Shown here piece by piece: positions 16,311 through 23,653 of a stretch of 64,000 nt of DNA. The position numbers and the translations under genes were made by a program. Origin of the DNA: Halorubrum sp. CSM-61. GTDB lineage: Archaea; Halobacteriota; Halobacteria; Halobacteriales; Haloferacaceae. Within the stretch, counting starts at the first letter, position 1. Each line of letters begins with the position of its first letter. The notes beneath the pieces were generated by a model that saw only the letters and a program-made list of their open reading frames with translations, was not told where the DNA came from and did no database searches. The stretch lies in assembly GCF_003781945.1 (NCBI RefSeq), contig NZ_RJJW01000004.1, positions 184,658-248,657 on the forward strand, read 5' to 3'.

Positions 16311-17918
16311 TCAGTCGTGCCGGAAGCAGCGCGAGCCGGTAAAGGCCATCGCCATGTCGTGTTCGTCGGCCGCGGCGATCACGTCCTCGTCGTTGACGGA
16401 GCCGCCGGGCTGGACCACGGCCTCGATCCCGGCCGCCGCCGCCTCCTCGATCGCGTCCGGGAACGGGAAGAAGGCGTCAGAGGCCATCACCGCGCCCTCG
16501 GCGGACTTCCCGTCGGCGTCCTTCTCCGCCTTCATCGCCGCGAGCGTGACGGCGTCGACGCGGGACACCTGTCCCGTCCCGACCCCGACCGTCTCCGTGC
16601 CGGTCGCGAACAGGATCCCGTTCGATTTCACGTGTTTGAGCGTCTTCCACGCGAACACCATCGTCTCCAGCTGCTCGTCGGTGGGTTCGCGCTCGGTGAC
16701 CACGTCGAGGTCGGCGGCGGTCGGCGACTGCAGGTCCCGCTCCTGTACGAGGCGACCGCCGACGACCGGCTTCTCCGTGAAGCGCTCGGAGAAGCGCTCC
16801 GCGCCCTCGCCGAGGGGACCGGCGTCGAGCACGCGGAGGTTCTTCTTCTCTCGGAGCACGTCGAGCGCGCTCTCGGTGTAGCCGGGCGCGACGACGACCT
16901 CCTTGAAGGAGTCGACGACCGCGTCGGCGGTGTCGGCGTCGCACTCGCGGTTCAGGGCGACGATGCCGCCGAACGCGGACTTCGCGTCGGTCCGCAGCGC
17001 GCGGTCGTACGCGTCGGCCAGCGTGTCGCTGGTGGCGCAGCCGGCCGGGTTCGTGTGCTTGATCACGGCGGCCGCGGGCTCGTCGAACTCCTTGACCAAG
17101 TTGAGGGCGGCGTCGGCGTCGTTGTAGTTGTTGTACCCCATCCCCTTCGCGCCGGGGTTCAGCTGGGGCGCGTCGACGACGCTCGCCTCCTCGCAGCCGT
17201 CGTCGACGTAGAGCGCGGCGTCCTGATGGGGGTTCTCGCCGTACCGCAGCGTATCGGCGCGCTCCTCGGAGACGAACCGCCGCTCGGGGAAGTCGCCCCC
17301 GGTGTCGCCGTCGACGGTCACGTTCACGGGCGTATCGTCGTCACCGCCGCGCTCGATCGTCACTCGGTCCTCCGCGAACCACCGCACCGCCCGCGGGTAC
17401 GCCGCGAACTCGGCGTCGTGAAGCACGCGCTCTTTCAGCGCGTCGGCGTCGTCGTTCTCGTAGACGGGCACCGGCTCCTGGGTCACGATCGGACCGGCGT
17501 CGACCTCCTCGGTGACGACGTGGACGGTGCAGCCGGTGGTGCGGACGCCGGCGTCGAGCACCTGCTCGTGGGCGTCGGTTCCGGGAAACGCGGGTAAAAG
17601 CGAGGGGTGAACGTTCAGCGTCGCGGGGACCCGATCGAGGAACTCGTCCGTCAGGACGCGCATGTATCCGTCCAGACAGACGAGATCGAAGTCGTACCCC
17701 GCGAGCCGGTCTACGATCCGTCGCTCGTGTGACTCGCGCGACTCGCCCTCCTCGCGCTCGACGACCTCGGTGGGGATCCGTCGCTCGGTGGCGGCCTCTA
17801 ACGCGGGCGCCTGTTCGCGGTTGGTCAGGACGACCGACAGCTCCGCGCCCCCCGGCGCGGCGTCGGCGATGTGTCTGAGGTTCCGTCCCCGGTTGCTCGC
17901 GAGTCCGGCGATCTTCAT
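16311..17918 (-). CDS. purH: Bifunctional GAR transformylase / AICAR transformylase (PurN-PurH fusion)
   Basis: A 535-residue fusion. Residues 1 to about 190 are GAR formyltransferase (PurN): GLASNRGRNL, NVHPSLLPAFPG and EEVDAGPI, with the catalytic Asn-His-Asp set. Residues about 215-535 are the AICAR formyltransferase part of PurH: RYGENPHQDAAL, IKHTNPAGCA, SAFGGIVALN, PGGSVNDEDVI. The IMP cyclohydrolase domain that normally precedes it in bacteria is absent and PurN occupies its place, so closure to IMP must be done by a separate protein. It carries out two formyl-transfer steps of purine synthesis and is divergent from purB across 168 bases. Confidence 0.9.
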   Translation of the reverse strand: MKIAGLASNRGRNLRHIADAAPGGAELSVVLTNREQAPALEAATERRIPTEVVEREEGESRESHERRIVDRLAGYDFDLVCLDGYMRVLTDEFLDRVPATLNVHPSLLPAFPGTDAHEQVLDAGVRTTGCTVHVVTEEVDAGPIVTQEPVPVYENDDADALKERVLHDAEFAAYPRAVRWFAEDRVTIERGGDDDTPVNVTVDGDTGGDFPERRFVSEERADTLRYGENPHQDAALYVDDGCEEASVVDAPQLNPGAKGMGYNNYNDADAALNLVKEFDEPAAAVIKHTNPAGCATSDTLADAYDRALRTDAKSAFGGIVALNRECDADTADAVVDSFKEVVVAPGYTESALDVLREKKNLRVLDAGPLGEGAERFSERFTEKPVVGGRLVQERDLQSPTAADLDVVTEREPTDEQLETMVFAWKTLKHVKSNGILFATGTETVGVGTGQVSRVDAVTLAAMKAEKDADGKSAEGAVMASDAFFPFPDAIEEAAAAGIEAVVQPGGSVNDEDVIAAADEHDMAMAFTGSRCFRHD

Positions 17919-18086
17919 ACCTGTTGGGTCCGACCGATCGCGTATATCGATTGCGGTCCGTCGCGGCAGTATGTTCACGTTCACGGATAAATCGCGCCCA
18001 AGTTGCCGATAGAGAGCGAGAACGGATCCACGTCCGTGCGTCTCCCCATCGACACGCTTTTGCTGGCTCCGGCGGCAGTCGCGGAC

Positions 18087-19577
18087 ATGACCGACGCCGA
18101 CGACACACCGGACGACGACGCGCCGGCCGACGACGCGCCGGCCGACGAACCGATCCCCGGGCTGTCGCGCTCGGACTCCCTCGCGGCGGTGTCCCCGCTC
18201 GACGGGCGGTACGCCTCCCGGACCGCGCCGCTGTCCCCGTACGCGAGCGAGGCCGCGCTCATGCGCGCCCGGGCCCGCGTCGAGGTCGAGTACCTGATCG
18301 AACTGGCCGCGCTCGACGCGACCCCGATCGCGCTCGACGACGACGCCGAGGCGGCCCTCCGCGCTATCTACGAGGAGTTCTCCGCCGAGGACGCTCGCCT
18401 CGTTAAGGCGCTGGAGGTCGAGGGCGCCGAGGGATACGACGCGACCAACCACGACGTGAAGGCGGTCGAGTACTTCCTGCGGGTCCGGATCGACGGGCTG
18501 GAGGAATCGGGGACGATCGCCGACGGCGAGGCGATGTACCCGTGGATCCACTTCGGGCTCACGAGCGAGGACGTGAACAACCTCGCGCACCGGCTCCTGG
18601 TGAAGGCGGCCGTGAGCGACGTGATCGTGCCCGCGATCCGCGAGGTCCGAGACGCGCTCGCCGACCTCGCGCGGGAGCACCGCGACGCGCCCATGCTGGC
18701 GCGCACCCACGGCCAGCCCGCGACGCCGACGACGTTCGGCAAGGAGATGGCCGTGTACGCCTCGCGGCTCGGCCGCGCGCTCGGGCGGGTCGTCGTCGCG
18801 AACGGCGACCTCTCCGGCAAGCTCGCGGGCGCCTCGGGCACCTACGCCGCCCACGACGCGGCCTACCCCGAGGTCGACTGGCCCGCCTTCGCCGAGTCGT
18901 TCGTGCGCGGACTCGATCTGGAGCACACGCCGCTCGCGACGCAGGTGAACCCCTGCGACGACCTGGCGGCGCTGTTCGACGCGCTGCGCGGCGTCAACAA
19001 CGTCCTGCTCGATCTGGATCTCGACGCGTGGCTGTACGTCTCCGACCGCTACCTCGGCCAGCGGACCGTGGAGGGCGAGACCGGCTCCTCGACGATGCCG
19101 CACAAGGTGAACCCGATCGACTTCGAGAACAGCGAGGGGAACCTCTCGAAGGCGAACTCGGATCTGGTCTTCCTCGCCGACTACGTGACGACCTCGCGGC
19201 TCCAGCGCGACCTCTCCGACTCGACGGTCAAGCGCAACGTGGGCGCCGCGCTCGCCCACTGTCTGATCGGCTACTCGAAGGTCGGCGACGGGCTCGACAC
19301 GGTCGTTCCGAACGAGACCGTCATGCGCGAGGAGCTGGCCGAGACGCCCGAGGTGATCGGCGAGGCCGTCCAGACGATCCTCCGCCGCGAGGGCGACACG
19401 GGCGCCTACGAGCGCGTGAAGGACCTCACGCGGGGGAAGCGCGTCACCCTCGACGACTTTCGCGACCTCTTCGACGACCTCGACGTCGACGAGGGCGTCC
19501 GCGAGGAGCTGAAGGCGCTGACCCCGGCGAGCTACGTCGGCGTCGCCGACGAGCTGGTCGACGAGATCGACGAGTAG
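18087..19577 (+). CDS. purB: Adenylosuccinate lyase
   Basis: A 496-residue fumarase/aspartase-superfamily enzyme. The signature GSSTMPHKVNPIDFEN is near residues 332-347, with TSEDVNNLA and ARTHGQPATPTTFGKE as other active-site regions. It removes fumarate from SAICAR and from adenylosuccinate in purine synthesis. An acidic N-terminal tail of about 30 residues with a repeated PADDAPAD is typical of halophile extensions. ATG 18087 is preferred over the longer frame from 18003. It is divergent from purNH, sharing an upstream region and probably regulation. Confidence 0.92.
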   Translation: MTDADDTPDDDAPADDAPADEPIPGLSRSDSLAAVSPLDGRYASRTAPLSPYASEAALMRARARVEVEYLIELAALDATPIALDDDAEAALRAIYEEFSAEDARLVKALEVEGAEGYDATNHDVKAVEYFLRVRIDGLEESGTIADGEAMYPWIHFGLTSEDVNNLAHRLLVKAAVSDVIVPAIREVRDALADLAREHRDAPMLARTHGQPATPTTFGKEMAVYASRLGRALGRVVVANGDLSGKLAGASGTYAAHDAAYPEVDWPAFAESFVRGLDLEHTPLATQVNPCDDLAALFDALRGVNNVLLDLDLDAWLYVSDRYLGQRTVEGETGSSTMPHKVNPIDFENSEGNLSKANSDLVFLADYVTTSRLQRDLSDSTVKRNVGAALAHCLIGYSKVGDGLDTVVPNETVMREELAETPEVIGEAVQTILRREGDTGAYERVKDLTRGKRVTLDDFRDLFDDLDVDEGVREELKALTPASYVGVADELVDEIDE

Positions 19578-19639
19578 GCCGCGGGGGAGCTCGCGGACCG
19601 CCACAAGAGGTTTACTCGTCGCGAGAGCAGGTCCCACCG

Positions 19640-19978
19640 ATGCCCTCCGACAACGACGAGGAGACGGAGTACTCCGTCTTCGGCGACGAACCGAACGACG
19701 AGTGGGCCGACGCGGGAGACGGCGACCGCGCCGATCCCGACTCTGCTCGAACGGGAGACGAGTCCGGGTCGCTGGCGGCCGGAGACGGCGACGGCTGCCC
19801 GAAGTGCGGACACGAGGAGACGGAGACCGACGAGATCGCGACGAGCGGCACCGGTCTCACCAAGATGTTCGACGTCCAGAACCGCACGTTCGTCGTGGTC
19901 TCGTGTGCGAACTGCGGCTACTCGGAGCTGTACAAGGGGCAGTCGACGGGGAACGCGATCGACTTCTTCGTCGGATAG
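19640..19978 (+). CDS. Zinc-ribbon nucleic-acid-binding protein
   Basis: A 112-residue protein. An acidic disordered N-terminus (about 50 residues) precedes one zinc ribbon: CPKCGH, then TSGTGLTKMFDVQNRTFVVV, then CANCGYSELYKG. The spacing and the GLxKxFDVQN loop match a small family of putative nucleic-acid-binding zinc ribbons also found in bacteria. Function not established. It lies 62 bases downstream of purB on the same strand and may be cotranscribed. Confidence 0.75.
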   Translation: MPSDNDEETEYSVFGDEPNDEWADAGDGDRADPDSARTGDESGSLAAGDGDGCPKCGHEETETDEIATSGTGLTKMFDVQNRTFVVVSCANCGYSELYKGQSTGNAIDFFVG

Positions 19979-20073
19979 ACGCCCGAGACGCGGGCAGAAC
20001 GACCCCTTTGAGCCTTCGTGGTCCGCCGATGGCGACCGATTTATGTCGACCGAGGGAAACGTTTCGACCGCAC

Positions 20074-20967
20074 ATGGTCTCCCTCCGTTCCCCCTCTGCC
20101 CTCCCGATCGTCGGCGTCCTCGTCGACGGCCGGACGTACAGACACCTGTTGTACCTCCTGATAGCGATCCCCCTCGGGTTCGTCTACTGGACGCTGTTCT
20201 CGTTCGGGTTCGCCTTCGGGCTCCTGCTCTCCGTGGTGCTCGTCGGGCTCGTCATCCTGCTGGCGACGCTGATCGGCGCCCGGATCGCCGCCGGCTTTGA
20301 GCGCTGGCTCGCCAACCGGCTGTTGGGGACGGACCTCGACCGGTACGACGACGTGCCCGCCGAGGCGGACGGCGCGGTCGCGGGCGTCAGGAAGTACGTC
20401 GAGGCGGCGTCGACGTGGCGGGGCGTCGGCTTCCTCTCGCTGAAGTTCCTCGTCACCGCCCTCGCGTTCGTCCCCCTGATCGCGCTCGCGAACGGGGTCC
20501 CGCTCCTCTTCGCCCCGCTTCGATATCCCCACGTGGCGAACTTCGGGGAGTCGAACGGGGAGCCGGTGACGTGGGCGATCGACACGCTCCCCGAGTCGGT
20601 TTTGGCGGTCGCGATCGGACTCGTCGCGGTGCTCGCGGCGCTCCACGTCACGAACCTCGTCGCGTACGTCTGCCGGCAGATGGCGACCGCGCTGCTCGGG
20701 GAGCCGCGAACGGACGAGGAGGCGGCAGTCGAGGAGCCGGCGGCCGACGACGCGGTGACGATCGACGACGGTGCGGCGGAGAGCGACGACGGTGCGGCGG
20801 AGAGCGACGACGGTGCAGCGGAGAGCGACGGAGAACCGGCGGACGAGGCGGTCGACGACGCCGAGCCCGCCGACCACCCGGCGCCCGAATCTGACGAGTT
20901 TATCCCGGCGGACGCGGTCGAACCGGACTCGGACGGGGACTCGGCCCGGACGGAAGACCGCTCCTGA
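20074..20967 (+). CDS. Membrane sensor-domain protein
   Basis: A 297-residue membrane protein. A segment after the start (YRHLLYLLIAIPLGFVYWTL onward) and further helices near 125-150 and 175-205 give about four transmembrane segments, in the arrangement of the haloarchaeal putative sensor domain that often precedes histidine kinases. Here no kinase or output domain follows. Instead the last ~80 residues are acidic and low-complexity, containing three exact AESDDGA-type repeats encoded by a 21-base tandem repeat. The start at 20074 is chosen because upstream codons are a shadow of the zinc-ribbon gene. Confidence 0.65.
   Translation: MVSLRSPSALPIVGVLVDGRTYRHLLYLLIAIPLGFVYWTLFSFGFAFGLLLSVVLVGLVILLATLIGARIAAGFERWLANRLLGTDLDRYDDVPAEADGAVAGVRKYVEAASTWRGVGFLSLKFLVTALAFVPLIALANGVPLLFAPLRYPHVANFGESNGEPVTWAIDTLPESVLAVAIGLVAVLAALHVTNLVAYVCRQMATALLGEPRTDEEAAVEEPAADDAVTIDDGAAESDDGAAESDDGAAESDGEPADEAVDDAEPADHPAPESDEFIPADAVEPDSDGDSARTEDRS
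20764..20826. repeat. 21-base tandem repeat, three units, in coding sequence
   Basis: Units at 20764-20784, 20785-20805 and 20806-20826 are nearly identical (one G to A change in the third). They add seven residues each to the acidic tail of the sensor-domain protein, so copy-number change keeps the frame. Confidence 0.85.
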
Positions 20968-21039
20968 TCCGCCGAGGGCGCGGGAAGTTCTCGCCTCCGC
21001 CCCCGGAGCGCTTATTCTCGTGCGACCGTCAGGGCCGGT

Positions 21040-21696
21040 ATGGCTCCGACGCTCGTCGCCGCCGCCGTCGGCGCGTTGCTGGCGGCTGCCCTGTTGGGCG
21101 CGGCGTTCGACCGGCGTTCGGTCGCGGTCGTCGTCGCGGCCGCGGTCGCCCCCGATCTCGACGCGGTCGCGAGCCTCGTCGTGCCGGGCGCGACGAACGC
21201 GCTTCTCCACACCCTCTGGCTCCCGCTGGTGGCGGCGGGCGCGCTCTACTGGGACACCGTCGCGGCCGATAAGTCCCGGTTCCGCGCCCGGTTCGGATGG
21301 CGCGGCGCGCGGGTCGCGTGGGTCGCGCTCGCGGCGTTCCTCGTCGCCGGCATCGGGACGGACCTGTTCGGCGCTGCGGGGGCGAACCTGCTGTATCCCG
21401 TCCACGACGCCTACTACCGGATCGACGGACGGCTCGTGCTCTCGACACAGGAGGGGATCGTCCAGACGTTCGTCGCGCTCGGCGCGGACGGGCCCGGGAC
21501 CCTCCCGCTGGAGACGGTCGGGACGACCGCCTCGCACGCGATCCCGACGTTCGCGAACCCCGACGGGCGGCCGGGACTCACGCTCGGGGGCGACCGCGAA
21601 CTGTCGCTCGTCCGGAGCGGGTGGCAGCTCGTCGTCGTCGCGGCCGCGGTCGCGACGCTCGCGGTCCGGTTCGGGCGGCGAGAGGTGACCGAGTAA
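21040..21696 (+). CDS. Membrane-bound metal-dependent hydrolase-like protein (first of tandem pair)
   Basis: A 218-residue membrane protein with an N-terminal hydrophobic stretch, AVAPDLDAVASLVVPGATNALLHTLW (an Asp/His arrangement like the YdjM/DUF457 family), YPVHDAYYRIDGRLVLSTQEG, and a C-terminal helix. The first histidine expected near the start of the family motif is missing, so catalytic activity is uncertain. Its stop codon TAA shares its last base with the ATG of the following paralogue, so the two are coupled. Confidence 0.65.
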   Translation: MAPTLVAAAVGALLAAALLGAAFDRRSVAVVVAAAVAPDLDAVASLVVPGATNALLHTLWLPLVAAGALYWDTVAADKSRFRARFGWRGARVAWVALAAFLVAGIGTDLFGAAGANLLYPVHDAYYRIDGRLVLSTQEGIVQTFVALGADGPGTLPLETVGTTASHAIPTFANPDGRPGLTLGGDRELSLVRSGWQLVVVAAAVATLAVRFGRREVTE

Positions 21697-22376
21697 TGCC
21701 CTCGACCGTCGTCCACTCCGGGTTCGCGCTGTTGCTCGCGGTCGCGCTGCTCGGCGACTACTACGACCGCCGGGCGCTCGCGGCCCTGCTCGTCGTGTTA
21801 GTGCTCCCCGAGGCCGACAGCTTCCTCGGGCCGATCATGCCCGGCGCCCACCGATCGGTCGGGCACAACCTCGTCTTTCCCGCGGTCGGCGCGCTGCTCC
21901 TGTACTACGACACCCGCGTTCGGGACCGGTCGCTGGTCCGCGACCGGCTCTCCGACCGATGGGTCGCGGTCGCGTGGGTGGCGATCTTCGTGCACGTCTT
22001 CGCGCACGTCGCGCTCGACTGGACCCACCTCGACGGGGTGAACCTCCTCTGGCCGCTTCGGGACGAGTTCTTCGCGCTCGACGGCGAGATCCTGCTCTCG
22101 ACCGCAGACGGGTTCGTGCAGACCTTCGTCGACGTGCGGGTCGACCCGGAGACGGGCGCGCGGAGCGTCGACGCCGGAACGACGGGATCGACCGAGACGG
22201 TCCACGTCAACAACCCGGTCGAGCCGCGGGACCCGGATATCGTCACCGAGGAGCCGGTAGACCGGCGCTTCCCGATCGCTAACGGCGGCTGGCGGCTCTA
22301 CCTGATCGGGGTGGGTCTCTTCGCGCTCGTCGCGAGGCGGTTTCAGGGATCGGGGGCGGATGTCGACGTGGAGTGA
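21696..22376 (+). CDS. Membrane-bound metal-dependent hydrolase (second of tandem pair)
   Basis: A 226-residue paralogue of the preceding gene. It keeps the metal-ligand pattern more completely: MPSTVVHSGFALLL (His near residue 7), VLPEADSF, GAHRSVGHNLVF and HVFAHVALDWTH. It shares with its neighbour the FFALDGEILLSTADGFVQTF-type loop (compare YYRIDGRLVLSTQEGIVQTF). About four transmembrane helices. Overlap TAATG with the upstream gene. Substrate unknown. The gene ends exactly where base composition drops into the island. Confidence 0.75.
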   Translation: MPSTVVHSGFALLLAVALLGDYYDRRALAALLVVLVLPEADSFLGPIMPGAHRSVGHNLVFPAVGALLLYYDTRVRDRSLVRDRLSDRWVAVAWVAIFVHVFAHVALDWTHLDGVNLLWPLRDEFFALDGEILLSTADGFVQTFVDVRVDPETGARSVDAGTTGSTETVHVNNPVEPRDPDIVTEEPVDRRFPIANGGWRLYLIGVGLFALVARRFQGSGADVDVE

Positions 22377-22664
22377 CTACGGGGAACCTCGTTCCAGTCG
22401 CCTCGTTATCGTCTTCTCGGCGCCAGAGTGGTGAAGAGGAAGCAGTTCTCCGCGCGTTGGCCCTCGATCGGAGAGAGGGTGTCAGTCACCTCGTTCATGT
22501 GGCTGTTAGGCCGACGATCGGAGAAGGAACGCAATCGTCGTCGAAAACCACTCCATCACGTATCATTTCAGCTATGACTTTCGTTGGAGTATATATGCGA
22601 AATCGTGTATATTCCGGATGGTGTGGGGATACGCTTATTTGAGGATGTTATCTACAATTAATAA
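22377..22664. other. Left border of the lower-GC island
   Basis: 288 bases without a convincing gene. GC falls from the surrounding level to an AT-rich tract by about 22560-22660. A GGAAC-CTC-GTTCC hairpin (22383-22395) could serve as terminator for the preceding operon. ATTTCAGCTATG and GTGTATATTCC tracts give possible TATA elements before the gene at 22665. Confidence 0.4.
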
Positions 22665-22883
22665 ATGAGTGACATCGAAGAAGCAGTTCTTGTCGCTGTT
22701 GGTAACACTGTCTCCAAGAAAGCGATAGAGTGGGTACAGAGCCGCGGCCCAGATTTCTCTGAGACAGACTGGAAGCAGACAGCAGGACCGGTCCTAAGAC
22801 AAGTCCGTGCTTCCCACGAGCAGTTTAGAACTGGATATCAGGATAAGAATGTCAATCGGAATGACTTACAACCGATCGCATGA
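22665..22883 (+). CDS. Small hypothetical protein of the island
   Basis: 72 residues, MSDIEEAVLVAVGN onward, with no recognised domain; predicted mostly helical and soluble. Codon use is more A/T-tolerant than in flanking chromosomal genes, as in the rest of the island. It converges on the HExxH gene with an 18-base gap. Coding status rests on a plausible start after an AT-rich promoter-like region and reasonable amino-acid composition. Confidence 0.5.
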   Translation: MSDIEEAVLVAVGNTVSKKAIEWVQSRGPDFSETDWKQTAGPVLRQVRASHEQFRTGYQDKNVNRNDLQPIA

Positions 22884-22901
22884 CGGCGCAGAGCAGCACG
22901 G

Positions 22902-23651
22902 TCAAAGACCGTAGAGATCCTGAAGATCTTCGTGTTCTGGCAGGAGTTCTTTTTCGAGCAGGAAGTTTCGGTATCTCTCATTCTGTTGTTTACGCCTTTC
23001 CTCTACATCTTGGATATGCGCTGTTGCTTGTTTCGCCTCGTTTACTTCATCACAAAAGGTGTCGCGCATTTCTATCATCTGATCGATATTATGCTCTATG
23101 ACAGCTTGGTACTGCTGGGGGTGCTGTGCAGTTTTCAGCCATTCGTGCGTTTTACCGTACGCTTTTATCTCGTGGTCCATCATTATCGCGTACGTTTCAG
23201 GCGGCCCCCCGGAGCTAGCGAACTGCACCACGTGCAAGGCCTCGTGGTAGAGGAGAATTCGCCAATAGACCTTTTCGAGAATAGTATTTTCTCCCAGCTG
23301 AGGGTCCGGACACTGGACGTAGACCTCGGTTGAGGAGTTGGTCCACGCTTGGAGATTGGAGGTTTTCATCTCTTGGTGTGGGTGCCTGTATTTCCACTTG
23401 ATCGTCACACCTCGCATCAGGTTCCGACGGGGAAGCTGCGGAAGGAGGTCGCTCCACGCGGCTCTCGCCCTGTGAACGAACGGTGGTTCCTCGCTGGTTG
23501 CCTTGTACCCCTCGGTGACGGGATCGCAGGTGGTCGTCGGAACGGACTCAGTACTCCGACTGTCGTCGAGTACCCGATCCGCCGGCTCGTCGACCGCGCG
23601 GTCACCACCTTCGAGGACATCCGTGCGCTCCGCCTCTTTGTTGCCGCTCAT
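22902..23651 (-). CDS. HExxH putative zinc metallopeptidase
   Basis: 249 residues. A charged N-terminal ~60 residues (possible disordered or propeptide region) lead to a domain with LLYHEALHVVQF: H136, E137 and H140 form a zincin HExxH site. MMDHEIKAYGK (E161) is placed like a third ligand. The HxxHVVQ pattern recalls the DUF4157-type metallopeptidases known around contractile injection systems, but similarity beyond the motif is not shown. A coiled-coil, Gln/Glu-rich C-terminus follows. No signal peptide. ATG lies 2 bases after the stop of the upstream 615-residue gene, so the two are made together. Confidence 0.65.
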   Translation of the reverse strand: MSGNKEAERTDVLEGGDRAVDEPADRVLDDSRSTESVPTTTCDPVTEGYKATSEEPPFVHRARAAWSDLLPQLPRRNLMRGVTIKWKYRHPHQEMKTSNLQAWTNSSTEVYVQCPDPQLGENTILEKVYWRILLYHEALHVVQFASSGGPPETYAIMMDHEIKAYGKTHEWLKTAQHPQQYQAVIEHNIDQMIEMRDTFCDEVNEAKQATAHIQDVEERRKQQNERYRNFLLEKELLPEHEDLQDLYGL

Positions 23652-23653
23652 CG

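Noticed and set aside
16311..19637. A 1108-residue minus-strand frame reading through purB antisense
   Set aside because: Only the part from 17918 downward is real; the rest is an antisense shadow of purB with Arg/Val/Asp-biased composition.
22370..22384. GGAGTGACTACGGGG at the island's left edge as the distal att copy
   Set aside because: It resembles the tRNA repeat GGAGTGGACTCGCGGGG only with gaps, and overlaps the stop codon of the preceding gene; chance is likely.
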